From the NCBI GenBank assembly GCA_036835375.1, contig DAITMB010000012.1, forward strand, positions 1 to 64,000: a DNA stretch of 64,000 bases, written 5' to 3'. Under the pieces are notes generated by a model. That model did not search any database, had not been told where the DNA came from, and saw nothing but the letters and a program-made list of their open reading frames with translations. Origin of the DNA: JANQTF01 sp036835375. GTDB lineage: Bacteria > Bacteroidota > Bacteroidia > J057. Position numbers and translations under genes: made by a program. Of this stretch, positions 24,899 to 33,684 are shown piece after piece (position 1 is the stretch's first letter; the number at the start of each line of letters is the position of its first letter).

Positions 24899-25591
24899 TT
24901 ACTCAAAAACCAGCCCGTGGGAGACCTCGTCCTCCAAGATCGGAAATGTTCTTGGAGAGATGCTATCAATCAACGAAGATGGCCAGGGGTTTCCAGGAAG
25001 ATACTCCATTGGATTAAGAGCCTCATTGTCTAAATGAACCTCGTAGTGGAGGTGGGCAGCTGTACTTCGCCCAGTCGTACCTACATGGCCAATCACTTGG
25101 CCTTGAATCACGCGGTCCCCTTTTTGGACCCTCACATCTGAGAGGTGGGCGTAGCGGGTGCGATAACGTCCGCTGAAATAAGCCGAGCTGTCGTGAGCAA
25201 TCAAAATTTGAATGCCAAAGGTGCTGGAATCAGCCAATCGGGATACATATTGCACCAAGCCATCAGCGGTAGCAAGTACCTCTGTACCACTGGGAGCGGC
25301 AAAGTCGATCCCAGCGTGCAGGCGATTGATCTTTAAAATAGGATGCGTTCTCAAGCCGAATCCGCTCACCATCGGGAAAGAATCGGCGATGGGGCGAAGG
25401 GCCGGCATGTCACAAAGCTGAAGCGAATCTATGGGATAGAGATGCCACTGGTCCTGCCGAAGCTGAAGCGAGAAGGAGCGTGGAGATCGTTCTGCGCGAA
25501 GGCGATCCGGGTAGGAAAAGGTGAAGGTAAACAGCGTCGCAGTAATCGCAAGCAGAGAGGCTGAATAGAGCCATCTACGGCCAGCATCCAT
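24899..25591 (-). CDS. M23-family peptidoglycan endopeptidase
   Basis: A 230-residue LytM-type metallopeptidase that would cut peptide crosslinks in the cell wall. The N-terminal hydrophobic helix (WLYSASLLAITATLFTFTF) anchors it or acts as a signal peptide. Zinc ligands are in GFGLRTHPILKINRLHAGIDFAAPSGTEV (HxxxxD, with H and D in LHAGIDF) and in HLHYEVH. The frame extends 25 codons upstream, but MDAGRRWLYS is the natural signal-peptide start. It is followed by the paralogous peptidase on the same strand, 316 bases upstream, with its own terminator between. Confidence 0.88.
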   Translation of the reverse strand: MDAGRRWLYSASLLAITATLFTFTFSYPDRLRAERSPRSFSLQLRQDQWHLYPIDSLQLCDMPALRPIADSFPMVSGFGLRTHPILKINRLHAGIDFAAPSGTEVLATADGLVQYVSRLADSSTFGIQILIAHDSSAYFSGRYRTRYAHLSDVRVQKGDRVIQGQVIGHVGTTGRSTAAHLHYEVHLDNEALNPMEYLPGNPWPSSLIDSISPRTFPILEDEVSHGLVFE

Positions 25592-25850
25592 AGGGATCAA
25601 TTTGGTGAAACATGCGGTTCCGATAAAGAAACCGTGGAAGAAGCAGTCGTTCCAATCAAGCTGCAAAGCACGACCCTTTTTCTCACATGCGCAAATGTTT
25701 CAGCGGAAACAATATGCAATCGTTTGTGGAACAGGTAATAAGGGGGCACTTACGGCTCCTTTTTCGGGTTTCTTCCCTCAATCAAGCGTTTATCCATATA
25801 GCTTACTATAAAGAAGGTATGCTGCTGAATGTCCGCAGGTAAAGACAAAA

Positions 25851-25878
25851 AAAAACTCGGCTGAAGAACAGCCGAGTT
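25851..25878 (-). terminator. Terminator of the second M23 peptidase gene
   Basis: AACTCGGCTG (25854-25863) pairs with CAGCCGAGTT (25869-25878) around a five-base loop; read on the minus strand it runs into TTTTTTTT. It sits 30 bases beyond the 25908-26492 gene's stop and separates the two M23 genes. Confidence 0.9.
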
Positions 25879-25907
25879 GATGTGGAGGAACTTGTGGGGG
25901 AGAGGAA

Positions 25908-26492
25908 TCAAAGGAAATCTTCTGGGTCAACATTCACACCGTCGTGAATCACTTCATAGTGCAAGTGAGGATTGGTGCTTCTGCCTGTGTTTCCAACATA
26001 TCCAATGGTATCCCCTTCGCTCACGACCTGATTTTCTGTCACATGGAGCCTGGAAAGGTGCGCGTAGAGGGTCTGGTATTCTTCGTCATGCCAAATGGTG
26101 ACGTGATTGCCATACGAACTACTGTCTGCCCCAAAAAAGGCCTTGGTGACCATCCCCGCAGCAGTGGCTAAAACGGGGGTTCCAGCGGGAGCAGGGAAAT
26201 CGAGACCCTGATGCATTTTGTCAACGCCGAGAACCGGATGCTTTCTCATTCCAAACATGCTTCCGACTGGAATGCCTTCGGGAATGGGTCTGCTGGTAGG
26301 GATGATGTCAATGATAAATGGATTGATCGGTCTGAGGTGGGAAGCCTGAGACTTAAGCATGTCCATTGATCCCGTGGGAAGAGCAAGATGCAGTTTTGAC
26401 AGCACGGGCTGTTGCGGCTTTGGAGACATTCCGGTGAGGAACATCGCGCCCAATAGCAGCACAACGCCAACGCTTGTCCATACTAACTTCAT
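25908..26492 (-). CDS. M23-family peptidoglycan endopeptidase, small paralogue
   Basis: A 194-residue LytM-type peptidase with a signal peptide (MKLVWTSVGVVLLLGAMFLTG). It has the same zinc motif layout as its neighbour: MFGMRKHPVLGVDKMHQGLDFPAPAGTPV and HLHYEVIHDGVNVDP. Relative to the 24899 gene it shares GMRKHPVLGVDK/GLRTHPILKINR, QVVSEGDTIGYVGNTGRSTNPHLHYEV/RVIQGQVIGHVGTTGRSTAAHLHYEV and the interior AHLS spacing, so the two look like a local duplication that has diverged. It has its own terminator, and its promoter should lie in the 391 bases upstream. Confidence 0.88.
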   Translation of the reverse strand: MKLVWTSVGVVLLLGAMFLTGMSPKPQQPVLSKLHLALPTGSMDMLKSQASHLRPINPFIIDIIPTSRPIPEGIPVGSMFGMRKHPVLGVDKMHQGLDFPAPAGTPVLATAAGMVTKAFFGADSSSYGNHVTIWHDEEYQTLYAHLSRLHVTENQVVSEGDTIGYVGNTGRSTNPHLHYEVIHDGVNVDPEDFL

Positions 26493-26883
26493 AGCGTCGG
26501 ATTAGGTCCAACAAAAAAATGTAAAAGAGCGGATGATCGGTTGCTTGAAGAGAAATGCTGGGTCCCAGTATTCAATCCATCCCGATGGCGTGTTTTTAGC
26601 CACAAAAAGCGATATAGCATTGGCTAAGCAAAGCTTTTTGACTGACTGGTGTATCAGCAAGACGATCAAAACTGGGAAAGAACATCAGCGTCAAGCACTT
26701 GCATCCATTCTGCTTGATCAGAATGGAAATGCAAATAAGGCATTACAAACAATCGAAATGAATCCTTGTTCGGGTTCAGTCAAAATGACAGCGCCAAGCG
26801 CAACCATTCTTGCTTGAACCTTACGTCTCAAAAAACGAGGAGATTCTCACGCAGAGATGTTCCGGCATTGCCCTTCTCAAAAA
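26493..26883. other. 391-base intergenic region
   Basis: Upstream region of the small M23 gene and downstream of the 26884-27228 gene, both on the minus strand. A 94-codon plus-strand frame here has no family resemblance and no start context that I would trust. I see no RNA gene or clear promoter motif. Confidence 0.4.
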
Positions 26884-27228
26884 TCAGTCCAAAATCCCTT
26901 CTTTTTCAAAGTAAGTGAGAATATGCTCGCGGAGAAGATGCTCCTGAGAGAACATGTCGGTGTAGGGGAGCGGCTTGACGAGGGTCCAGTGTGGCCATCC
27001 ATCTTGGTCGCGGTGACTCAGCTCGTAATAGCCGCTCTCCGACATGAGGCGGCACATCGCGATGTGCATGAGATCCAGCTTTTCTTCTTTGCTGAATTCG
27101 CGGGGGGAACTGCCTAGTTCTCTCACTCCGATCAGGAATAAGAGGGATTCCATGGTCATGGTTTTCCCAAACCGCTTGGCAAGGGCCGCGTGTAGCTCAC
27201 GCCAGCGAGTGATTTGGTCTTTGTCCAT
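26884..27228 (-). CDS. Conserved Bacteroidota protein of unknown function
   Basis: A 114-residue soluble protein directly downstream of lepB (69-base gap, same strand). The sequence has a compact pattern I associate with a widespread Bacteroidota family of unknown function: RFGKTMTMESLLFLIGVRELG, FSKEEKLDLMHIAMCRLMSESGYYEL and the tryptophan-containing DQDGWPHWTLVKPLP. No catalytic motif can be named. The ATG at 27228 is chosen because the frame upstream has no start-like context and the protein otherwise opens with MDKDQITRWRELHAAL. Its position suggests co-transcription with lepB. Confidence 0.75.
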   Translation of the reverse strand: MDKDQITRWRELHAALAKRFGKTMTMESLLFLIGVRELGSSPREFSKEEKLDLMHIAMCRLMSESGYYELSHRDQDGWPHWTLVKPLPYTDMFSQEHLLREHILTYFEKEGILD

Positions 27229-27297
27229 GAGAAAAGATCTGATCTGGAAGAAAGATCTACATGTGAAAAAGGTCAATGAGTGCCTTGCCGTGACGCA

Positions 27298-28833
27298 TTA
27301 GTGGGTGTACTTGGTTCCGATTCGGTTCCAGCGCACTCCGAAGTCTGACTCGTAGGAGAAAAATACAAACAGCGGTCTGCCCACCACATGTGTCTCCGGC
27401 ACAAATCCCCAAATGCGACTGTCTTCAGAATTATGGCGGTTATCGCCCATCATCCAATAGTAGTCCATCCCGAAGGTATAACTCGTCGCGACTTCACCAT
27501 CGATCATGACTTTTCCCTCTGTCCATTGGAGGTCGTGACCCTCATACGTGCCGATCACCCGCCAGTAGATCGCCATATTCTCGGGTGTCAGCTCCACGGT
27601 CATGCCCCGGCGAGGAAGGACGATGGGACCATAATTGTCGATGTTCCAGTTAAATGGATCATCTTCTGGAAGATCCATTCCCTGGAGACCACCCATTGGA
27701 CCAATAGGATACACATTTTGGTCGGTCGCCCCCGCCTTGCGGTACATGGTGTCCACCTTTTTTACATTTTCAAACCCACGAATCAGCCGCGCAATGGAGT
27801 CCGGCATAAAAAACGTGTAGATCCCGCGCTGGGAAGTCGGCGCATAGTTGGGATTGAGATTAGGGTTGGGGTTCTCATAAGTTGGTCGCCGAAACTCCCT
27901 GAAACCTAAGTCATTCAGCCGCTTGTTGGAAAACCCTGTCCCATTCGTGGCCACTTGATACTCATACTGCATGTTCGGAGGGTTGTACCCCGGCACGCCG
28001 TTAATGTGGACCTGCTGGTCGATCACTTGCAAAGTATCTCCAGCCACAGCGACGCATCGCTTGATGTAATTTTCTTTCATGGAGGTAGGCTTCACCAAAC
28101 CTGCACCATCGTTGAGATCATCGATGTCATGCGCAGGATAATTGAAAACGACGATGTCGTTTCGCTTCACATTTCTGAAGCCTGGTATGCGCCAATATGG
28201 GAGTTGGACCGCGCCGACATAAGAGGGGATAGGGACACCGCCGAGGTTGATTTTGTTGTGGATGAATGGCACAGAGAGGGGGACCATCGGAGTTCGGGCG
28301 CCGTAATGAAATTTGCTGACGAACAAAAAATCTCCAGCCATGAGGGTACGCTCCATCGAAGAAGTTGGGATCATGAACGCCTCTATAAAAAGGGTCCGGA
28401 TGATGAGTGCCGAAACCCCTGCAAATAAAATAGCATCGCCCCATTCGCGGATTTGACCTTTGGCCGGTACATCCTTATGGGTATCTGGGGGTCCGAGGTA
28501 TTTCACCTTTGGATCGAAGCCAATTTTGGGAAGGAAATAGGGGAAAATGAACAGGGAGGCTGCGTGCTCTTGTAGCTTGTACTTCCCAAAAGCGCGCACC
28601 AGATCAATCGTCATCGCCACCCACACGAGCACGCCAACTACCGGAATCAGCAACAACGCTGCCCACCAAGTAGGTTTTCCGATGATTTTAAGCCAAATCA
28701 CCCAATTGTAAACGGGAACGAGGGCGGCCCAGCCGGGATGACCAGCTTTTTCAAATAGCTTCCAATGGCCGATTTTTAGCCCGGTCAGGACTAAGATGAT
28801 CAAAGTGATCCAAAAAATGGCTCCGAAGTCCAT
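27298..28833 (-). CDS. lepB: Signal peptidase I with N-terminal membrane domain
   Basis: Cleaves signal peptides of exported proteins at the inner membrane. The 511-residue protein has an extra N-terminal region of about 120 residues with three or four membrane helices (WITLIILVLTGLK, WWAALLLIPVVGVLVWVAM), which is the usual Bacteroidota form. The catalytic Ser159 is in FMIPTSSMERTL (box B) and Lys258 in NYIKRCVAVAGDTL (box D), preceded by KRNDIVVFNYP and followed near the end by MMGDNRHNSEDSRIWGFVPETHVVGR (box E). About 100 residues are inserted between boxes D and E, again as in Bacteroidota. The gene and the small unknown downstream gene appear to form one unit. Confidence 0.95.
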   Translation of the reverse strand: MDFGAIFWITLIILVLTGLKIGHWKLFEKAGHPGWAALVPVYNWVIWLKIIGKPTWWAALLLIPVVGVLVWVAMTIDLVRAFGKYKLQEHAASLFIFPYFLPKIGFDPKVKYLGPPDTHKDVPAKGQIREWGDAILFAGVSALIIRTLFIEAFMIPTSSMERTLMAGDFLFVSKFHYGARTPMVPLSVPFIHNKINLGGVPIPSYVGAVQLPYWRIPGFRNVKRNDIVVFNYPAHDIDDLNDGAGLVKPTSMKENYIKRCVAVAGDTLQVIDQQVHINGVPGYNPPNMQYEYQVATNGTGFSNKRLNDLGFREFRRPTYENPNPNLNPNYAPTSQRGIYTFFMPDSIARLIRGFENVKKVDTMYRKAGATDQNVYPIGPMGGLQGMDLPEDDPFNWNIDNYGPIVLPRRGMTVELTPENMAIYWRVIGTYEGHDLQWTEGKVMIDGEVATSYTFGMDYYWMMGDNRHNSEDSRIWGFVPETHVVGRPLFVFFSYESDFGVRWNRIGTKYTH

Positions 28834-29407
28834 GCGCAGTAATGGGTTAAAGTAGGGGCGAGAAAAAGTAATCTCGAATTCGTTACGCCTCTCGGCAAAA
28901 GGCCCATATTATGGTCCTAAGCCACAAGACAATGGTTGTTGAAAAAAATTCCTACAAGGATTTCATGGGATGTGCGTCCTCAGATGAAGACGTTTCACAG
29001 AACAAGTCAGGCAAAGGTAATCAAATCATTGGGCCATGCCAGTACCTGAAGTCACTTGATGTGAAGCCACCGAATCGTTTTTTTCTGGTCACACAGACAG
29101 CTTTTCTTTTACTCAAGTCTTGAGGTTGATCCAACCGAGGGGGGGTGTAAATGCGTAGCAAGTCAATCTTTTCAGCAGGTGATGGGAAGGCAGTTCTCAG
29201 AGTTGTGCATTTGTCGCCGGGAAACAATTTTCCTTACAAACAATCTTCTTAAGATCTGCAAATGAGGGCAGCGCCATTCCATCGGTCAATCCAGCGATTT
29301 GTGCACTTTTTCCAACTTTGCCCGATGAGTTGTCGTATCGTAGGGCGATTTTGGTACAGCATAAAGCCACGTTTTTCAATTCATTTTCCGAAATCTTCTC
29401 TTTTTTC
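28834..29407. other. 574-base intergenic region
   Basis: Divergent region between lepB (minus) and pncA (plus). No gene, tRNA or repeat that I can support. Short frames on both strands here look like noise. Confidence 0.4.
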
Positions 29408-30043
29408 ATGAGAGCCCTGATTCTGGTAGATATTCAAAATGATTTCCTTCCCGGAGGCGCGTTGGAAGTCCCGAATGGAGACAAGATCCTACCCTTGGTC
29501 AATGCGCTTCAACCGATCTTTCCCCTCGTAGTGGCTACTCAAGACTGGCACCCCTCAGACCATGGGAGCTTTGCTGCTAACCACCCCGGGAAAGAACCCG
29601 GTGAACTCATCGATCTTCATGGGCTCACCCAAGTGCTTTGGCCAGTGCATTGCGTCGGCGGCACAGATGGCGCTGAGTTTTCGGAGGAACTAGACCTGAG
29701 CTATGTTAAGCGAATCTTCCCTAAAGGCACCGATCCAGCAATAGATTCATACTCTGGCTTTTTTGACAATGGCCATCGAAAAGCCACAGGACTGGAGGAT
29801 TACCTCCGCGACCAGCAGGTGGAAGAGGTGTATATCGTAGGTCTGGCCACTGATTATTGCGTAAAATTTACGGCGCTCGACGCCAAAGCCTCAGGGTTTC
29901 GAACCTTTGTAATTGAAGATGCCACCCGCGGCGTCAATCTCTCTCAGCACGATACACGAGAGGCGCTGACGGAAATGGAGTCAGCAGGAATTCATCTTCT
30001 TCGCGCAGAAGAAGTCATGGCGACATTGGCGCTAGAAGAGTAA
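29408..30043 (+). CDS. pncA: Nicotinamidase
   Basis: Converts nicotinamide to nicotinic acid in NAD salvage. The 211-residue cysteine hydrolase starts MRALILVDIQNDFLPGGALEVPNGDKI, with the catalytic Asp8 (VDIQNDF), has the metal-binding DWHPSDHGSFA, and the nucleophile cysteine in GLATDYCVKFTALDA, followed by the usual VIEDATRGVNL. The ATG at 29408 is chosen because the protein then starts at the first strand of the fold; a frame upstream is open but unrelated. It is convergent with nuoN, 53 bases away. Confidence 0.94.
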   Translation: MRALILVDIQNDFLPGGALEVPNGDKILPLVNALQPIFPLVVATQDWHPSDHGSFAANHPGKEPGELIDLHGLTQVLWPVHCVGGTDGAEFSEELDLSYVKRIFPKGTDPAIDSYSGFFDNGHRKATGLEDYLRDQQVEEVYIVGLATDYCVKFTALDAKASGFRTFVIEDATRGVNLSQHDTREALTEMESAGIHLLRAEEVMATLALEE

Positions 30044-30096
30044 TACTTAGTGAATGAAGGCTCAACGCCCCAGTGCGAGCTCCCTGCTCCTGGAGA

Positions 30097-31572
30097 TCAG
30101 GGCTGCGCTGCCATTTCGACTGGTAGCCCAGAAGAGAAGGCGTCGCTAATCGGCCCCAGGATCAATCCAGGGAATATCCCTAACGTAATCAGCAGAATGA
30201 CTAAAATGGCGATGCCAGTGAGGGGAGCCGCTCCGTGATGGAGATTCAAGGCCACTGGCCGATCAGTCCGGTCGAAATACATCATGAAGATGACCCGGAG
30301 GTAGTAAAACGCCCCCACTACAGAGGTCAAAATGCCGATAGTGGCCAAGATGACGAGATCTTCGCGGATAGCAGAAAGAAAGACTTGATATTTACTCATG
30401 AAGCCTGCAAGGGGCGGAATGCCTGCCAGCGAGAACAAAAATACCGACATGGCTCCCGCCATCCATGGTGCGACTTTGCCCAAACCCCTCCAACTCTCCA
30501 GATTGGTATCTTCCAAGCGCTGCTCAGCCATCCCCAGCAGGCCAAATGCCCCGATGTTCATCAATGTGTAGATGAACATGTAAAATAAAATGGCCTGAAA
30601 GCCAAAGACGGGGGCGCAAAGCCCCAGCAACACATAGCCCGTGTGAGCAATGCTGGAGTATGCCAACATGCGCTTGAGGTTGGTCTGGCGGGCTGCCACT
30701 AAGTTGCCATACACCATGGTGAGAAAAGCCACAATGGCAAGCACCATCGCCAAGCGATTGTCTGAGCCGGGGCTGAGGAGTTGAAGCTTATCAATGATCA
30801 CACCAAGTGACACAAAAGCAGCCATTTTGCTTCCTGTCGCCATAAATCCAGCGAGCGGCGTCGGCGTGCCATGATACACATCCGGTGTCCAGTTGTGAAA
30901 TGGGAAGGCAGCCACTTTGAACAGGAATCCGACCAGGAGCAACCCTGCCGACACGTAGAAGAGCGGAATGTTCGCTTGCAAAAGGTTGATATTTTCTGAG
31001 ATCACGCCCAAGTCCGTGGTACCCGTGATGCCATAAATTAAGGCGATACCCAACAGCAAAAATCCCGACGCGAAAGATCCCAGCAGGAAATACTTCAACC
31101 CGGCTTCATTGGATCGCACATCAGTTTTGAAGAGCGCTGCGAAAATGTAGAGGCTCATCGACATCGTTTCGAGGCCGATGAAGGTGATCAACAAATTGTG
31201 GGCATTTGCCATGAGGATCATTCCCAGCACAGCGAATACCAGCAAGGCATACACGTCATAGATCTTCCTGTCGTGACGGCGCAAATAGTCTGGCACAAAA
31301 AGCATCGTGAACACGCCCGCCAGACAAAGAAACAGCGTCACCAGCGGAGCGATTCCTCCTGTTTCCAACATCCCCGTAAACACAACGTGGCTCTCGGCTG
31401 GTCCTGCCACCCATGCCCATGCACCAGCGACAGCCATACCGCCTCCTGCAATCCACGGAATGATTTGCTTCACTTCAAATGAATCGAGGAGCATCACGAC
31501 CAGACCAACTGCCAGTAGGATCAGGAGTGGCACAATCGCAATGGTATCTGAACCGAGGACTTGGAGATCCAT
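30097..31572 (-). CDS. nuoN: NADH-quinone oxidoreductase subunit N
   Basis: A proton-pumping antiporter-like subunit of respiratory complex I. The 491-residue protein has about 13-14 hydrophobic helices and the NuoN blocks FIGLETMSMSLYIFAALFKTDVRSNEAGLKYFLLGSFASGFLLLGIALIYGITG, PFHNWTPDVYHGTPTPLAGFMATGSKMAAF with the lysine and histidine of the channel, and FLFSLAGIPPLAGFMSKYQVF. It stands alone: nuoM and the rest of the nuo operon, usually next to nuoN, are absent, with a TetR gene pointing away upstream and pncA convergent downstream. Confidence 0.95.
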   Translation of the reverse strand: MDLQVLGSDTIAIVPLLILLAVGLVVMLLDSFEVKQIIPWIAGGGMAVAGAWAWVAGPAESHVVFTGMLETGGIAPLVTLFLCLAGVFTMLFVPDYLRRHDRKIYDVYALLVFAVLGMILMANAHNLLITFIGLETMSMSLYIFAALFKTDVRSNEAGLKYFLLGSFASGFLLLGIALIYGITGTTDLGVISENINLLQANIPLFYVSAGLLLVGFLFKVAAFPFHNWTPDVYHGTPTPLAGFMATGSKMAAFVSLGVIIDKLQLLSPGSDNRLAMVLAIVAFLTMVYGNLVAARQTNLKRMLAYSSIAHTGYVLLGLCAPVFGFQAILFYMFIYTLMNIGAFGLLGMAEQRLEDTNLESWRGLGKVAPWMAGAMSVFLFSLAGIPPLAGFMSKYQVFLSAIREDLVILATIGILTSVVGAFYYLRVIFMMYFDRTDRPVALNLHHGAAPLTGIAILVILLITLGIFPGLILGPISDAFSSGLPVEMAAQP

Positions 31573-31748
31573 ATATGTATAAAATAGCTGATGATCAGGA
31601 GGTTAAGAATATGGCAGTGCCAAAACCTGCGCCAATTTAGCATATCTGCCACCTTCTACCAAGTGGAATCCCGCTTCCTGCCCACGATCAGAGAATTTCA
31701 CTCAGCCTGACTCGTTATTTGGAATTAGCCGATGATTCTCCTATCTTG

Positions 31749-31764
31749 CCTAACGATCATTAGG
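31749..31764 (+). promoter_or_regulatory. TetR-type operator, PaaR-like
   Basis: CCTAACGATCATTAGG is a 16-base inverted repeat with one mismatched pair. Its core CTAACGATCATTAG fits the site reported for Thermus PaaR (CNAACGNNCGTTNG) at all fixed positions but one. It lies 136 bases before the TetR gene that heads the paa genes, so it is probably the operator of that regulator. Confidence 0.6.
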
Positions 31765-31899
31765 TAGGGTGGCTTTTTCAGATTCTTGCTTGGTTCTTTG
31801 GCTATCCCATCAAGCGCGAATTGCCAAGCAAAATGAACTCTTTCTGCCTTTCCCCGACAAGTAATTTCTCTAGACTTCACTCCCCTCATCCGATAGATC

Positions 31900-32526
31900 A
31901 TGCTCCCTACCCCGTCAGCACAATTCGCTCCAGAACCGATCACTAGCAGTCGGAAAGAAGAAATTCTGGATGCAGCCCGGCATCTCATCAGCGAGCGTGG
32001 GTACTTGGCGACTTCCATGCGGGACCTTGCCGAGGCACTGAGCATCAAGCCTGCCAGTCTTTACAGCCATTACCGCGCTAAGGAAGACATGCTTTGGGAG
32101 ATCGCGTTGCGATGCGCCACTACTTTCCACGAACGGGTGCTGCCTTTAGCACAATTGCCACTGCCAGCCTCTGAGCGACTTCATCGAATGCTTCAGGCCC
32201 ATGTTGCGACGATCATCGAGCTGCGTGACGCTTCGGCGATCTTTTTCCGCGAATGGAGAAACCTCGAAGAAACCCGACGCACCGCCTACTCGGCTCACAT
32301 CAAGACCTACGAATTGGGATTTACACGTGTCATTGAAGCAGGGATTGCCGCAGGCGAATTTCGAGAGGTACAGCCAACCTGGGCCACGTATTCCCTTCTG
32401 TCCTCCGCCAATTGGGTACAGCGATGGTACAAGCCCGATCGGGGAGCCTCTCCCGGATCGATTGCCCAAGAGATTGCAGACTTTGGGCTGGGTGGACTGA
32501 GAAAGCCGCCCGCCGCTCGAACTTAG
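31900..32526 (+). CDS. TetR-family regulator of the phenylacetate genes (PaaR-like)
   Basis: A 208-residue TetR/AcrR repressor. The N-terminal DNA-binding domain is standard: RKEEILDAARHLISERGYLATSMRDLAEALSIKPASLYSHYRAKEDMLWEIA. The ligand domain (about 75-200) is helical with no named motif. Its place directly upstream of paaA (135-base gap, same strand) and an inverted repeat like the PaaR site in its own upstream region suggest it responds to phenylacetyl-CoA and controls the epoxidase genes. It starts at 31900; the first 16 residues are probably disordered. The name PaaR is inferred from context, not from a diagnostic residue. Confidence 0.88.
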   Translation: MLPTPSAQFAPEPITSSRKEEILDAARHLISERGYLATSMRDLAEALSIKPASLYSHYRAKEDMLWEIALRCATTFHERVLPLAQLPLPASERLHRMLQAHVATIIELRDASAIFFREWRNLEETRRTAYSAHIKTYELGFTRVIEAGIAAGEFREVQPTWATYSLLSSANWVQRWYKPDRGASPGSIAQEIADFGLGGLRKPPAART

Positions 32527-32661
32527 GAGAAAGGTATTTGCACTTTTGTTTCGAAGGATTCTACAAGAGTAAGGATGTCTTCAATGAGGCAAGTACATGA
32601 AGAAATTTTTCTCTACCCTCTTTCAACTTGATTCATTCCACTTCCAAAGACTTATAAGATT

Positions 32662-33651
32662 ATGTACGGCAGTCTATCCATCATCGACATCGACAACAAA
32701 GGCAACCGTCTGGAAGACGAGGATCCGGTAAAATTGGCCGAATTTGAGGCAAAAATTGCTGCTGGCCACAAAATCGAACCTCAAGACTGGATGCCTTACG
32801 AATATCGGCGCCAACTCACCCGCATGATCGAGCAACATGCTCATTCTGAGATCATCGGAGCCTTGCCCGAAGGAACCTGGATCACGCGGGCACCCGGATT
32901 TCGCCGTAAACTGGCGCTCATGGCCAAAGTGCAGGACGAAGTAGGCCACGCCCAGCTTCTCTACTCTGCTGCCGAAACCCTCGGTAAGCCGCGAGAAGAC
33001 ATGGTCAACGACCTCATCAACGGCAAGTCCAAGTACTCCAATGTGTTCAACTACCCTGCGGTTACCTGGGCTGATACGGCTGTCATTGCGTGGCTCATTG
33101 ACGCGGGCGCCATCGTGAACCAGGTCACAAATTCAAAAGGGTCATATGGACCCTATTGCCGCGCCTTGGAACGCATCTGCTTTGAAGAATCATTTCACCT
33201 CAAGTATGGCCACGACAACGTCGTGACCTTGGCCACAGGTACTGCCGTGCAGCGACAAATGGTGCAAGAGGCGCTGGAGCGCTGGTGGCAACCAATCATG
33301 CACTTTTTTGGGCCGCCAGACAAAATGTCCGTCCACACAGCCCACTTGGTGCGATGGAAGGTCAAGATGGCAACCAATGACTCGATGCGTCAGGCTTTCT
33401 TGGACATGTATGTGCCCAAAATCAAAGAATTGGGATTAGAAATTCCAGATTCTGCACTTCGCAAAGACCCGACAACCGGGCAGTGGCTGTACACGGAGCC
33501 CGATTGGGATGAATTCAAGCGGGTGATCAATGGCGATGGACCTTGCAATGCAGAACGACTCGCCGTAAGGCGCTGGGCCGAAGAAAAGGGACGTTGGGTC
33601 AAGCGTGCATTGCTCAATCAGCACGAGCCATACGTCGCGCCCTTGGCATAG
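32662..33651 (+). CDS. paaA: Phenylacetyl-CoA 1,2-epoxidase catalytic subunit PaaA
   Basis: The di-iron monooxygenase subunit that epoxidises the aromatic ring of phenylacetyl-CoA, the first committed step of aerobic phenylacetate breakdown. The 329-residue protein has the iron-binding helices RQLTRMIEQHAHSEIIGALPEGTW, LMAKVQDEVGHAQLLYSAAETLG and RICFEESFHLKYGHDNV, and the VRRWAEEKGRWV end. Length matches the family. It is the first structural gene of the cluster; the next gene is the EAD11-like protein rather than paaB. Confidence 0.96.
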   Translation: MYGSLSIIDIDNKGNRLEDEDPVKLAEFEAKIAAGHKIEPQDWMPYEYRRQLTRMIEQHAHSEIIGALPEGTWITRAPGFRRKLALMAKVQDEVGHAQLLYSAAETLGKPREDMVNDLINGKSKYSNVFNYPAVTWADTAVIAWLIDAGAIVNQVTNSKGSYGPYCRALERICFEESFHLKYGHDNVVTLATGTAVQRQMVQEALERWWQPIMHFFGPPDKMSVHTAHLVRWKVKMATNDSMRQAFLDMYVPKIKELGLEIPDSALRKDPTTGQWLYTEPDWDEFKRVINGDGPCNAERLAVRRWAEEKGRWVKRALLNQHEPYVAPLA

Positions 33652-33684
33652 GAATACGTCGTAGTGTACATCTCCCGCTTAAAT

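Noticed and set aside
26533..26817. 94-codon plus-strand frame between the M23 gene and the small unknown gene
   Set aside because: No family resemblance and poor start context; overlaps the M23 promoter region.
30050..30100. Imperfect inverted repeat at the end of nuoN/pncA as a terminator
   Set aside because: Pairing is interrupted in several places and there is no T-run on either strand.
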